From: Hamadaea sp013361475
GTDB lineage: Bacteria > Actinomycetota > Actinomycetes > Mycobacteriales > Micromonosporaceae
NCBI RefSeq assembly: GCF_040654195.1
Contig: NZ_JBFAHM010000015.1
Location: forward strand, 1-64,000
DNA length: 64,000 bases
Direction: 5' to 3'
Shown here: one piece after another, positions 52,685 through 61,731 of the stretch
Layout of the letters: each line of letters starts with the position of its first letter
How positions within the stretch are numbered: position 1 is the first letter of the stretch
Program-made: the position numbers and the translations under genes
The notes under the pieces: model-generated
What the model was told of the DNA's origin: nothing
Seen by the model: the letters and a program-made list of their open reading frames with translations, nothing else
The model's database searches: none

Positions 52685-52698
52685 TGGGAACGCTCCCA
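52685..52698. promoter_or_regulatory. LacI-family-like operator before the SARP gene
   Basis: TGGGAACGCTCCCA is a 14-bp palindrome with one mismatch to the TGGGAGCGCTCCCA sites bound by CebR-type LacI repressors in Actinobacteria. It is 43 nt upstream of the SARP start, in a 106-nt gap. The repressor is not encoded nearby. Confidence 0.55.
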
Positions 52699-52741
52699 AC
52701 GGCGGGGGCCGCCGAGATCGACGTGTCTTCGGGGGGAGCAC

Positions 52742-53974
52742 ATGCGGATCAGACTGCTGGGTTCGATCGAGGTGGAGTCGGGCGGCCGCCCGCTGGACGC
52801 GGGCCCGCTGCAGCGCCGGGCTGTCCTCGCGGCACTCGCGATGGACGCGGGCAGCCCCGTCGGCCTCGACGCGTTGGTGGAACGCGTCTGGGGCGCCGAT
52901 CCGCCGGAGGCCCCCCGCAGCGCCCTCTACGCGCACATCGCCCGGCTCCGCCGCCTGTTCGCCGACCACGGCGTACGCCTGATCAAACAGGTCGACGGCT
53001 ACGTGCTCGACCTCGACCGCGACCACGTCGACGTCCACCGGATCAGCCGGCTGCTCGAGGCGTACCGGGCCGATCCAACGCGGATCGTCGTCCTGCGCGA
53101 GGCGATGGACCTGTGGCGAGGACGGCCGCTGGCCCAGCTGACCGGGTTCTGGGCGGCCAAGGTACGCCGAGGCGTCGAATCCCAGCTCGTCGGAGTCGCC
53201 AGCGCCTGGGCCGCCGAGGAACTGCGCCGAGGCAACGCCGAGACGGTCGCCGACCGGCTCGCCCCGATCGTCGAGTCCCATCCGCTGGCCGAACCCGTCG
53301 TCGCCCAGCACATGTGGGCGTTGTGCGCGCTCGGCCGCACCTCCGAGGCGCTGCAGTGCTACGCCGTCGTGCGTACGCAGATCGCCGAGCAGCTCGGCGT
53401 CGAACCGGGCGCGGAGCTACGCGACCTGCACGTGGCGGTACTGCGCGGCGAAGTCAGCGCGCCGGTTCGGCTTCCGGCGTACCGTCAGCTCTTCTATGAC
53501 GACGCCGAGCTGCGCGACCTGGGGCAGCTGATGCTGCTGGCCGGGCGGCTGGAGACCATGATGGCCTGCGTCTACGCGATGATCCTGGACGACGACGGCC
53601 CGGCGCCGGCCCGCTATCTCGGCGGACCGGCGCGGCTGTCGGCGGCCGGGCGCACCGCGGCGGACCGGCTGCGCGACGAGGGTCATCACGATCTGGCCGA
53701 AGAGCTGGCCCTGTGGAGCAAGGCGTGCGACGAGGCCCGGGAGGACGGCCGCCAGGCGGTGCACGTCGTCGCCGGGGAGCCTCTTGAGCGAGCCACCAGG
53801 AGTGCAGTAGCGCACGGACCGGCCGCGCGATGGTGGCGCACCGCCGCCGAGCTGTCCGCTGTGGACGACGGAACCGTCCCCCAGCGGCACAACCGGCTCG
53901 TGGAGCGGATCGTCGAGGGCTACGCCCTCGGGGACCGGATCGCCGCCCGCTACGAGGCGACCTCGCCGGCTTGA
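52742..53974 (+). CDS. SARP/AfsR-like (BTAD) transcriptional regulator
   Basis: 410-residue regulator. The N-terminal OmpR-type winged helix is clear (MRIRLLGSIEVESGGR, QRRAVLAALAMDAG, ALYAHIARLRRLF). The BTAD helical domain follows (about 100-245, ending EQLGVEPGAELRDLHVAVLRGE). The remaining 160 residues form a helical C-terminus of no recognised family. SARPs activate secondary-metabolite or developmental genes; no biosynthetic cluster is visible here. A GGGGGGAG ribosome site precedes ATG 52742. Confidence 0.93.
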   Translation: MRIRLLGSIEVESGGRPLDAGPLQRRAVLAALAMDAGSPVGLDALVERVWGADPPEAPRSALYAHIARLRRLFADHGVRLIKQVDGYVLDLDRDHVDVHRISRLLEAYRADPTRIVVLREAMDLWRGRPLAQLTGFWAAKVRRGVESQLVGVASAWAAEELRRGNAETVADRLAPIVESHPLAEPVVAQHMWALCALGRTSEALQCYAVVRTQIAEQLGVEPGAELRDLHVAVLRGEVSAPVRLPAYRQLFYDDAELRDLGQLMLLAGRLETMMACVYAMILDDDGPAPARYLGGPARLSAAGRTAADRLRDEGHHDLAEELALWSKACDEAREDGRQAVHVVAGEPLERATRSAVAHGPAARWWRTAAELSAVDDGTVPQRHNRLVERIVEGYALGDRIAARYEATSPA

Positions 53975-53980
53975 ACGCTC

Positions 53981-54010
53981 GAGCCGGGAGTGAGGGCGAA
54001 GAGCCGGCTC
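53981..54010. terminator. Possible bidirectional terminator stem
   Basis: GAGCCGG (53981-53987) and CCGGCTC (54004-54010) form a 7-bp stem between the convergent SARP and SDR genes. It abuts the SDR stop codon. The stem is short, so it is only a candidate. Confidence 0.45.
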
Positions 54011-54011
54011 A

Positions 54012-54917
54012 TCATTTCGCGATGTCGACGCCGGTCAGCTCGGCCGACAGCGCCCACAGACGGACGGCCTGATCCCGGTCGCCCGGAGTGTCGAAGCGCC
54101 GCACGACCTCGCACGCCTTGAGGTACGCACCCCCGTCGCCGGCCAGTTCCGGTGAGGTCGCCGCCCACACCGGGGTCGCCGCGCCCTGCTCGGTCGAGCG
54201 GAATTCGGGTAGCAGCGCGTTGCCCTCGGCGTCGATCCAGCCGGCGTCCACCATCTCCTGCGTGGTCAGATGCCGCTGCAACGGCGTCAGGATGTAGCCG
54301 GGGTTGACCGAGAAGGCGCGTACGCCGGACGCCTGGCCCAGCACGTCGAGTTGCGCGGCGAACAACGCGTTGGCGAACTTCGACTGCGCGTACGCCGCCC
54401 ACCGGTCGTAGCCGTTCTCGAACTGGACGTCGTCCCAGTTGAGCGTGGCGTCCGGGCTGACGCCGGAGGAGGTGACCACAACGCGCGCACCGCCGTCGGC
54501 GGACAGCGCCGGGAAGAGCCGGTTCACCAGGGCGTAGTGACCGAGGTGGTTGATCGCGAAGTGACCCTCCCACCCGGGTCCGACCCGGGTCTCCGCCAGC
54601 GCCATCACCCCGGCGTTGGCGAGCAGCAGATCGATGCCGCGACCGGACTTGGCGAACCGTTCGGCGAACGCCTCCACGCTGCCCAGGTCGGCCAGGTCCA
54701 GCTCGTCGACCTCGACCCCCGGTACGCCCGCCAGCGCCTCGGCCGCCGACGCCGGGCGCTTCGCGGGCACCACGACGGTCGCTCCGGCCGCCGCGAGCGC
54801 CTTGGTCGTGGCGAGCCCGAGCCCGGAGTAGCCGCCGGTGACGACTGCGAGCTTGCCGGTCAGGTCGACACCGGCCAGGACGTCGCTCGCGGTGCTGTCG
54901 ATGGTGAAGGTGGTCAT
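54012..54917 (-). CDS. Short-chain dehydrogenase/reductase
   Basis: 301-residue classical SDR. Cofactor motif TGGYSGLG (about 28-35), NAG in LLANAGVMAL, catalytic Ser in VVTSSGVSP and YAQSK. The N-terminal extension of 20 residues and the C-terminal 60 residues resemble retinol-dehydrogenase/WW-oxidoreductase-like bacterial SDRs. ATG 54917 has AAAGG upstream. It is cotranscribed with or just downstream of the GT2 gene (15 nt gap). Substrate unknown. Confidence 0.92.
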   Translation of the reverse strand: MTTFTIDSTASDVLAGVDLTGKLAVVTGGYSGLGLATTKALAAAGATVVVPAKRPASAAEALAGVPGVEVDELDLADLGSVEAFAERFAKSGRGIDLLLANAGVMALAETRVGPGWEGHFAINHLGHYALVNRLFPALSADGGARVVVTSSGVSPDATLNWDDVQFENGYDRWAAYAQSKFANALFAAQLDVLGQASGVRAFSVNPGYILTPLQRHLTTQEMVDAGWIDAEGNALLPEFRSTEQGAATPVWAATSPELAGDGGAYLKACEVVRRFDTPGDRDQAVRLWALSAELTGVDIAK

Positions 54918-54932
54918 GGCGAACCTTTCGGG

Positions 54933-55943
54933 TCAGGCGGGGGTTCCGACGCGGTAGAGCCGCCGCGTCATGCGCGGGAAGAGCAGGCCCTGCAGGATTC
55001 CGACTCCGGCGGCGACGGCGGAGGTCAGCGTCACCAGCATATGCAGGACGGTGAACTGGAGTCCGAAAAGGACGCCATGATTCCGGAACGCGTACGCGTA
55101 AGTGCGGCCGTCGAGCGCGATCGAGATTCCGGCGAGCACCGGGCACGCGAGCAGGGCGACCGGCCCGAACACGATCGGCAGGAGCACCGCGGCGATCGCG
55201 GCCAGGAGGAACGCGCTGCCCAGCGCCCGGTTGCCCGAACCGGCTCCGCCCGGCAGCGCCCGCAACCGCACCCAGTTCGGCGCGCCCAGCCGCGTACGCT
55301 GAAAGACCTTCGTGAGCATCACGCGCAACGTGCCGTCGTGGTCGTGCCGGCCCTGGACGGCCGACGTCGCCAGCACGACGTACTTGGCGTTGAGCCGGAA
55401 GCCGTAGTCCTGCTCCTCGGTCCACCGCAGCCGGTCGTTGAACGGGCCGACCTCCCGGAAGACCGCCGTCCGGATCGCGAACAGGGCCGAGTGCAGGCCC
55501 GGGATCGGCCCGTCGATCTCGGTGAACCAGACGAACTGCTGGATCGCCCGGTACCGCTTGACCAGGCTGTCCGGGAACATCGGCTCGGCCTGGTACATGC
55601 CGCAGACCGCGCCGAGCCGGTCGTCGGCCAGCAGCTGCTCGACGGCGTTCGCGACCGCGTCGGGGGCCAGGGCGACATCGGAGTCGACGAAGAACAGCAC
55701 CTCACCGGCGGCCCGCTCGGCGCCGCGATTGCGGGCCGTCGAGACTCCGGCGTTCACGTCCGTCTCCAGCACGGTCACGCCGAGGCGGCTCGCGATCGCC
55801 ACCGAGTCGTCCGTGCTGGCGTCGTCGGCCACGATGATCTCGATGTTCGGATAGGTCTGCCGTTGCACGGCCGCGACGCATTCGCCGAGCGTACGACCGT
55901 AGTTGTAGTTGGGAATGATCACCGAGACCAGCGGCGCCGTCAT
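54933..55943 (-). CDS. Family 2 glycosyltransferase (membrane), paralogue of 51622
   Basis: 336-residue GT-A enzyme. Motifs are VSVIIPNYNYGRTL, ADDASTDDS and FVDSDVALAPDA, with a TEEQDYGFRLNAKY acceptor region. Three C-terminal hydrophobic helices are present. The first 110 residues are close to those of the GT2 at 51622, which indicates a duplication. ATG 55943 is 2 nt after the stop of the upstream membrane gene, so they are coupled. Confidence 0.92.
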   Translation of the reverse strand: MTAPLVSVIIPNYNYGRTLGECVAAVQRQTYPNIEIIVADDASTDDSVAIASRLGVTVLETDVNAGVSTARNRGAERAAGEVLFFVDSDVALAPDAVANAVEQLLADDRLGAVCGMYQAEPMFPDSLVKRYRAIQQFVWFTEIDGPIPGLHSALFAIRTAVFREVGPFNDRLRWTEEQDYGFRLNAKYVVLATSAVQGRHDHDGTLRVMLTKVFQRTRLGAPNWVRLRALPGGAGSGNRALGSAFLLAAIAAVLLPIVFGPVALLACPVLAGISIALDGRTYAYAFRNHGVLFGLQFTVLHMLVTLTSAVAAGVGILQGLLFPRMTRRLYRVGTPA

Positions 55944-55945
55944 GA

Positions 55946-56884
55946 TTAGGAACGTACCGGCACGGCCTTGCTCGAATCTTGGCTCTGCTTCTGCAGGGTC
56001 ACCGCCACCCCGTAGGCGACCAGAGCGGTGAGCAGTTCGCTGAGGATGACGATCAACCGGCTCGACAGGGCCACCACGCTGGCGACCGGCAGCGGAAGAC
56101 TCACGCCGAGCGCGGCCAGCAGCAGGACTTCGCGTACGCCGATCCCTTCGGGCGCGAAGACGGCGAACATCCCGGCGACGGTCGCCAGGCCGAACGCGCC
56201 AACGCACAGCAGGAGCGAGCCGACCGGGTTCGCGCCGACCGCGACGGCGATCAACCAGAGCTGGAGCCCGGCGGCGAGCCACGACAGCAGTTGCGTGACC
56301 AGCGCCGGGCGTACGCCGTCGGGGTTGACCTCCGGAGCGGGCCGCCGCAGCACCCGTGCGGCCACCGTGGCAGCCGTGCTCAGCAGGCTCGGCCGGATCA
56401 GCGCCGCCACGATCGGTAACGCCGCCAGGATCAGCCAGCCTGCCGACGCGCCCAGCAATTCCGGCCCGGCCAGCAGGCCGATGGTCGCACCGGTGAGCAC
56501 CCCGATCACCAGCGTCAGCACCCAGGCCGAAGCCATCCGCGCCGCCGGTACGCCGAGCGTACGGCCCATGCGCAGGTTCACGACGAGGCTGAAGACCTTG
56601 CCGGGCAGGTACTTCGCGAACTGGCCGGCGAAGTACAGCCGAGTGGCGTCCATAGTGGTCAGCTCGTGCCCGGCCGCCCGCAGGGTCTGCCGCCACGACG
56701 TCATCGCGGCGAGCAACGCGACCGCGTTGGCCAGCAGCGCCAGAACGCCCATCGTCACGACGAAGCCGGCCGGCCGGCCGTCGAGCGTCGTCCGCAGCAC
56801 CGACCAGTCCTGGCCGCGGAGCACCCAGGCGATCGCGGCGATCGTCGCCACCGCGAATGCCGCGGTCACTATCCGGCGCCTCAT
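55946..56884 (-). CDS. AglD/LPG-synthase-TM-like integral membrane protein
   Basis: 312-residue protein of the UPF0104 (lysylphosphatidylglycerol synthase TM region) family. It has about eight TM helices, with FAGQFAKYLPGKVFSLVVNL and VFAPEGIGVREVLLLAALG as characteristic stretches. Such proteins are often coupled with GT2 genes in polyprenyl-linked glycan synthesis or flipping, matching the coupled GT2 gene downstream. It begins with an Arg-rich segment followed by a TM. Confidence 0.88.
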   Translation of the reverse strand: MRRRIVTAAFAVATIAAIAWVLRGQDWSVLRTTLDGRPAGFVVTMGVLALLANAVALLAAMTSWRQTLRAAGHELTTMDATRLYFAGQFAKYLPGKVFSLVVNLRMGRTLGVPAARMASAWVLTLVIGVLTGATIGLLAGPELLGASAGWLILAALPIVAALIRPSLLSTAATVAARVLRRPAPEVNPDGVRPALVTQLLSWLAAGLQLWLIAVAVGANPVGSLLLCVGAFGLATVAGMFAVFAPEGIGVREVLLLAALGVSLPLPVASVVALSSRLIVILSELLTALVAYGVAVTLQKQSQDSSKAVPVRS

Positions 56885-56954
56885 GCCCGCACGCTAACCG
56901 CGGCCCTCTTGGCGCCTTCTTGCCCGCCCGCTCGCCGCGCCACCCCGTTTCGCG

Positions 56955-57028
56955 TGATCATCGCGTCAGCCATGCTGCTTCGCGAAGCGATTTGTCCGCT
57001 CAAACAGCATGGCTGACGCAATGATCAT
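56955..57028. repeat. 75-bp palindromic repeat, copy C
   Basis: Long arms including CGTCAGCCATGCTG and its complement, ended by GATCAT. It begins 71 nt before the AglD-like gene and ends 5 nt after the M15-like gene stop on the minus strand. It is the best-paired copy of the family. Confidence 0.88.
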
Positions 57029-57033
57029 GGTGC

Positions 57034-57882
57034 TCAGAGGGAGCGCTTGTACTGCTCCCACCAGGTGAACGGCATCCGGTACGCCGACGGAGTGTCGTCG
57101 GCGGCGTGGTTGGCCAGCCCGTTCTTGCCGATGTAGTAGTCGTAGATCTGGTCGCGGGCCGTCGGCGCCATGTCCGGGTCCAGCACCGCCGCCGCGTGGA
57201 TGTGGTACGGCCAGTCGCCCTGGGACGGGTTGCGCAGCCAGGCCGCGAAGCCGACCGTACGCAGCGCCTTCACCGTCTGCCAGCGCTGCGTGGTCGTCAG
57301 GTTCGTCACCGAGATGTCGACCACGCCGCCGCCGTCGTGCGTACCGGCCGACGAGGGGTTCGTCGAGGTGTAGGAGCCCTGCGACAGGGTGATCGACCAC
57401 GACAGCAGCGAATCCGCCTTGGCCAGCATGTTCTTCGTCCGGGTGTTCACCCGCTCGCCGCCGTAGCTGTCCGTCGTCGAACCGGTCGACACGGCCCGGC
57501 TGACGGTGAAGCGGTTGGTGCCGAGCGTCGTCAGCGACGTCGGGCCGGGAATGCCGTTCGCGTTGATCCCCGTGTAGCCGAGCGACCGCTGGTAGGCGGC
57601 GTACGCGGAGACCGTGGAGGTGCCGTAGTGGCCGTCGACCAGGCTGGAGGACAGGAAACCCTTGGCGCTCAAGGCCTTCTCGACCTCCAGCACGTGCGCG
57701 TAGGCGTTCGGGGTCAGGCCCTCGTCGGGCTTGGGCGGGTCGAGCTCGGCCGCCAGGAGCACCAGCTCCATGTCGACGGCGGGCAGGGCGGACGCCCGGT
57801 CGGCCAGGACGGCCGAGCCGGCCACCGCCGCGACGGCGGTGGCCGCGCCGCGGGAGAGGATCCAACGTCGGGTGAGGGTCAT
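57034..57882 (-). CDS. Secreted M15-like zinc peptidase with peptidoglycan-binding-like N-domain
   Basis: 282-residue exported protein. The Arg-Arg signal (TRRWILSRGAA) with an Ala-rich core suggests Tat export. A peptidoglycan-binding-like domain follows (about 60-125, KALSAKGFLSSSLVDGHYGTST), then a metallopeptidase-like domain with the zinc pattern GTHDGGGVVDIS (H182, D189) and YHIHA (H229). D,D- or L,D-carboxypeptidase action on cell wall is likely but unproved. ATG 57882 has GGAGG 5 nt before it; the frame extends 5 codons further. Confidence 0.82.
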   Translation of the reverse strand: MTLTRRWILSRGAATAVAAVAGSAVLADRASALPAVDMELVLLAAELDPPKPDEGLTPNAYAHVLEVEKALSAKGFLSSSLVDGHYGTSTVSAYAAYQRSLGYTGINANGIPGPTSLTTLGTNRFTVSRAVSTGSTTDSYGGERVNTRTKNMLAKADSLLSWSITLSQGSYTSTNPSSAGTHDGGGVVDISVTNLTTTQRWQTVKALRTVGFAAWLRNPSQGDWPYHIHAAAVLDPDMAPTARDQIYDYYIGKNGLANHAADDTPSAYRMPFTWWEQYKRSL

Positions 57883-57963
57883 GCCTACCTCCATCAAGTG
57901 GCGGCCGTATTGAGGCCTTGATGGAGAGTGTCAGCAATCGTCTACAGATGGCCTACAGTTTCG

Positions 57964-60438
57964 CTACTGGTCCGCGCGCAGCCGGGCCGTGAAGCTCCGG
58001 CCGTACGCGTGCCGCGTGGCGACCTCGATCCGAGTCCCGCCGGCGACCGGACGGATCCGCATTCCCTCGGCGCTTTCGACCGCCCGCAGGGTGCGACCGT
58101 GGATCGTCACGGTGACCGTGTCCCGCTTGGTCGTCGGGTCGGCCACGGCGACGGTCACGTGTTGACGCGTGGTCTGGACGAGGACCGACGCGGGCCCGTC
58201 GACGACGAGCCGCTCGGCGTGATGGTCGCCCGGCGTGAAGCTGTTGACCGCCACCAGGCCCAGCCCCGAGTGCTTCACGGCTTGCGTCTGCGGCGTGTTC
58301 GCCAGGATCGTCAGGCGGCAGTCCTCGTACGCGGCCAGCGCCTCGGCCGACGCGTTCGGCACGATGGCGTACGCGTACGCGGCGGCCTCGGCCCCGGCGG
58401 GCTCGGTGACCCCCAGCGTGAACACCTGCTTGGTCACCTTCGTGTCCGGGTTGCCGGTACGCACCACCCGGCGGCTCGCGGTGACCGACGTGTTCGACGG
58501 CGCCGGGCGCGTACCGGCGAGGAAGCGGTAGCCGACCGCGGTGTTCTGCGTGTCGTTGGCGTACCGGAGCCAGCGGTCGCCCTCCGTCAGACTGACCACA
58601 TCGGACGGAGATGCGATCCGGCTGTCGAACGTCGTCGTGACCGCCCGCCCGGAGTCGCGTACGCCCGCCGCCAGCACGACGATCTCGTCGTCGAACAGGA
58701 ACCACGACTTCGTCGCCTCGGCGTTCCGGTACGCCACGAAGTCACCGGGCAGCTCACCGGCCTGCTGGGCGGCGTACGCCGCGTCGTCGCCGAGCACCAG
58801 CCCGGCCGCGCCGTAGGCGCCGAGCACCGCTCCGCCGGAGTGCTCGTTGGTGCAGACCGGGAAGTAGACGTAGGTGTTCTGCGACTCCGAGGACGAGGTG
58901 AAGCCCAGCGCCGGGTTGTCGTACCAGAGCGTCCCGTACAGCTCCGGGATGGTCCGCCGGGCCTCCTCGGGCGCGGTCACCCCGGCGAGCCGGTACGGCG
59001 ACACCGTCGTGTAGTAGTCCACCCCGAACGTCTGCGTGTGATCCTGACCGGCGAGGTAGAGGTAGTGCGCCCCGGCTCCCTGGAACCAGGGCATCAGGTT
59101 CTCGCCGCTCATGTACTCGTACGCCGAGATCCGCTCCGAGCTGCGGGCCAGCGCGAAGGCGTACCCGGGACGGCGGTGCACCACCCGGTCCATCGCGTTG
59201 AACGCCACGCTCCGGCTCGCCGGGTTCAGGTCGGCCGCCGGGATCGCCGCGTCCGCCATGATGTCGGCGTACCGGCTGATGCTCACCGGCGAGACGAACG
59301 ACGTGGGCGTGAGCGTCGCGCGCGAGCTTTGGCGGATGTGCTTGATGTAGCTCTTCAGGGCGACCGCGTCGGCGCTGTAGCCGCTGAGATCCACGATGGC
59401 CTCGACGATGATCGCGACGTCCGCGTAGCCGGTGGTGGTCCGCGAGACCGCCCGCCCCTTGACGATCTCCATGAGGTAGCCCTCGAAGATCAGCGGAGCG
59501 AAGCCGTCGACCACCCAGCGCTGCACGACGGGAACCACCGTGTCGGTGGACGCGTAGCTCGTGCCGTCGAGCACCTTGATCGTCTGCACCGCCCGGGTGA
59601 GCAGGCCCTTGCCATACGAGCCGGTGTACGCCACCGAGGCGTGCTGCAGGAACGACCCGTCGGCGTAGTACCCGTCGGTGACCCCGTGCTGGAGGTTGTA
59701 CGGGTCGACCGTCGCGAACACCGTGAGCTGGTCGGCGACCGCCTTGGCCAGTCGCGCGTCGTCCCGCAGGAGGGCCGCCTGGAGGATGCGGTTGGCGGTG
59801 ATGTCGGCGAGGTTCGCGCCGGTGTGGAAGCGCGAGTCCAGATCGACGTCGCCGTTCTTGCCGTTGCGCAGGTACGCGTCCATGCTGGCGACGTAGGCGG
59901 TCACCAGGTCGGCCGGGGCGACGTCGGCGAGCAGCGCCAGCGTACGCGTGACGTCGGTGGAGATGCCGATCTCCCAGTTGAACCAGTTTCCGTAGTAGCC
60001 CTTGCTCTGGTCGCCGTAGTAGTTCTCGTGGAGCCAGCGCAGCTTCTCCAGGACCCGGGCCTGGATCGCCGAGTCGCCGTTGAGCGCGCCGCCGGGGACC
60101 CGGGTCGCGAGGGCGATCTCATACAGGTGCTGGCTGGTGCTCTTCAGATTCGGGTCGCTCGTGCCCAGCGGCAGACCCTTGAACAACTCGCCCGAACCGG
60201 CGGTGTCCAGCGCCTGCAGCCACGTACGCGCCGTCGCCTCGATCGCCGCCAGCTTGCCGGCGACCTCCGGCCGGGCGTTGCTCTCCGGCGTACCGGCCAG
60301 CATCGCCACCGTGTTGGCGATCAGCCGGTCCTGGTCACCGGGTGCGGCCTGCGCCTTCCCCGCACGGATCTGGCCCGCCACGGTGAGCAGGGCGGCTGCG
60401 GGCACTGTGGACAGAAGGGCGCGGCGCGAGATCGACAT
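57964..60438 (-). CDS. Secreted polysaccharide lyase family 8 enzyme
   Basis: 824-residue exported lyase (signal at 1-31, twin-Arg SRRALL). The alpha/alpha toroid (about 35-380) contains the catalytic residues Asn209 (HTGANLADI), His266 and Tyr275 (DGSFLQHASVAYTGSYG). Beta-sandwich domains make up the rest (about 390-824), as in PL8 hyaluronate, chondroitin or xanthan lyases. The PL8 substrate cannot be told from sequence. It probably cleaves uronic-acid-containing polymers outside the cell by beta-elimination. An AAGG site lies before the ATG. Confidence 0.92.
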   Translation of the reverse strand: MSISRRALLSTVPAAALLTVAGQIRAGKAQAAPGDQDRLIANTVAMLAGTPESNARPEVAGKLAAIEATARTWLQALDTAGSGELFKGLPLGTSDPNLKSTSQHLYEIALATRVPGGALNGDSAIQARVLEKLRWLHENYYGDQSKGYYGNWFNWEIGISTDVTRTLALLADVAPADLVTAYVASMDAYLRNGKNGDVDLDSRFHTGANLADITANRILQAALLRDDARLAKAVADQLTVFATVDPYNLQHGVTDGYYADGSFLQHASVAYTGSYGKGLLTRAVQTIKVLDGTSYASTDTVVPVVQRWVVDGFAPLIFEGYLMEIVKGRAVSRTTTGYADVAIIVEAIVDLSGYSADAVALKSYIKHIRQSSRATLTPTSFVSPVSISRYADIMADAAIPAADLNPASRSVAFNAMDRVVHRRPGYAFALARSSERISAYEYMSGENLMPWFQGAGAHYLYLAGQDHTQTFGVDYYTTVSPYRLAGVTAPEEARRTIPELYGTLWYDNPALGFTSSSESQNTYVYFPVCTNEHSGGAVLGAYGAAGLVLGDDAAYAAQQAGELPGDFVAYRNAEATKSWFLFDDEIVVLAAGVRDSGRAVTTTFDSRIASPSDVVSLTEGDRWLRYANDTQNTAVGYRFLAGTRPAPSNTSVTASRRVVRTGNPDTKVTKQVFTLGVTEPAGAEAAAYAYAIVPNASAEALAAYEDCRLTILANTPQTQAVKHSGLGLVAVNSFTPGDHHAERLVVDGPASVLVQTTRQHVTVAVADPTTKRDTVTVTIHGRTLRAVESAEGMRIRPVAGGTRIEVATRHAYGRSFTARLRADQ

Positions 60439-60490
60439 GTGAAGACCTTACCGGCACGACACTCGGCCTGTGAAGCCTTAACCGAGAGCG

Positions 60491-60549
60491 CTGGATCAGG
60501 GTTCGCGGTCGAATCTTGGCCCAAGATTCGACCCGGATCCCTGATCCAG
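60491..60549. repeat. 59-bp palindromic repeat, copy 5
   Basis: It has several differences in both arms and a loop of GCC rather than ACC. It lies only 8 nt downstream of the threonine synthase stop codon and separates that operon from the PL8 gene. Confidence 0.9.
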
Positions 60550-60557
60550 TGCCGCAG

Positions 60558-61721
60558 TCACAGGTCGAGGGGGTACTTGACGCCCGCACCGGTGTTGAGC
60601 AGCACCACCTCGTCGTCGGCGTCGAGCCAGCCGCGGTCGCGCAGCAGCCGCGCGGCGGTCAGACAGGCCGCGCCCTCGGGGCAGAGCATGAGCCCCTCCA
60701 GCCGCCCGAACTCCCGCAGATCCGCCAGCATGTCGGCGTCGTCGACGGCGATCGCGGTGCCGTTGCTCTCGGCGATCGCGTCGAGGATCAGCTCGTCGCC
60801 CAGCGGCTTGGGCACGTTGATCCCGAAGGCCACAGTGGACGCGTCGGGCCACGCCTCGACCTGGCGAAGTCCCGCGTCGTACGCCTTCACCACCGGCGCG
60901 CAGCCGGTCGACTGCACCGCCACCAGCCGGGGCAGCTCACCGGAGAGCCAGCCGAGCGTACGCAGTTCGAGCAGCGCCTTGTGGATGCCGATGAGCCCCA
61001 CGCCGCCCCCGGTCGGATACAGGATCACGTCCGGCGTACGCCAGCCCAACTGCTCGGCGATCTCCAGCCCCATCGTCTTCTTGCCCTCGATGCGGTAGGG
61101 CTCCTTGAGCGTGGACACGTCGAAGATCGCCCCGTCCGCGTCGGCGATCAGGGACGCGACGAGTCGCCCGGCGTCGCTGATCACGCCCTCGACCAGATGC
61201 AGATCCGCCCCGGCGACCAGGCACTCCTGCCGGGTGATGACCGGAGCGCCGAAGGGCATGGCGATCGTCGTGGCGAGCCCGGCACGGGCGGCGTACGTCG
61301 CCCAGGCCGCGCCCGCGTTGCCGTTGGTCGGCATCGCCACATGCCGGATGCCCAGCTCCCGCGCCCGGGATACGCCCACCGCCGCGCCCCGCGCCTTGAA
61401 CGCGCCCGTCGGCAGCAGGCCCTCGTCCTTGACCAGCAGCCGATTCAGCCCGATCTCGGCACCGTAGCGATCGGCGGACCACAGCGGCGTCCAGCCCTCG
61501 CCCAGCGTCGTGACGTGCTCGGCCGACCGCACCGGCAGCAGCTCCCGATACCGCCACAAGTCCGCACCGCGCCGCTCGACGGCGGCGGGATCCACCGCGT
61601 TCGCGATCGCGGGCAGGTCGTAGCGGGCGAGCAGGGGAGAGCCGCAGGAACACAGGTTCTGCGGCCGGTCGGCGTCGAGCTCGGCGCCGCAACGGGGACA
61701 CTCCAGGTGACTCAGGAACAT
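60558..61721 (-). CDS. thrC: Threonine synthase (PLP-dependent)
   Basis: 387-residue fold-type II PLP enzyme that converts O-phosphohomoserine to threonine. An N-terminal zinc-ribbon-like segment (C8, C11, C24, C26) precedes the enzyme core. The PLP lysine is K109 in PTGAFKARG, and the glycine loop is YPTGGGVGLIG. The zinc ribbon and the absence of a second threonine gene nearby leave open that this is a ThrC-like paralogue with another substrate. It is 10 nt downstream of the debranching-enzyme gene, so the two form an operon. Confidence 0.85.
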   Translation of the reverse strand: MFLSHLECPRCGAELDADRPQNLCSCGSPLLARYDLPAIANAVDPAAVERRGADLWRYRELLPVRSAEHVTTLGEGWTPLWSADRYGAEIGLNRLLVKDEGLLPTGAFKARGAAVGVSRARELGIRHVAMPTNGNAGAAWATYAARAGLATTIAMPFGAPVITRQECLVAGADLHLVEGVISDAGRLVASLIADADGAIFDVSTLKEPYRIEGKKTMGLEIAEQLGWRTPDVILYPTGGGVGLIGIHKALLELRTLGWLSGELPRLVAVQSTGCAPVVKAYDAGLRQVEAWPDASTVAFGINVPKPLGDELILDAIAESNGTAIAVDDADMLADLREFGRLEGLMLCPEGAACLTAARLLRDRGWLDADDEVVLLNTGAGVKYPLDL

Positions 61722-61731
61722 GCTTCTAGTC

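Noticed and set aside
57928..61098. Open frame of 1056 codons on the plus strand
   Set aside because: Antisense to the PL8 and threonine synthase genes, and it runs through a terminator palindrome.
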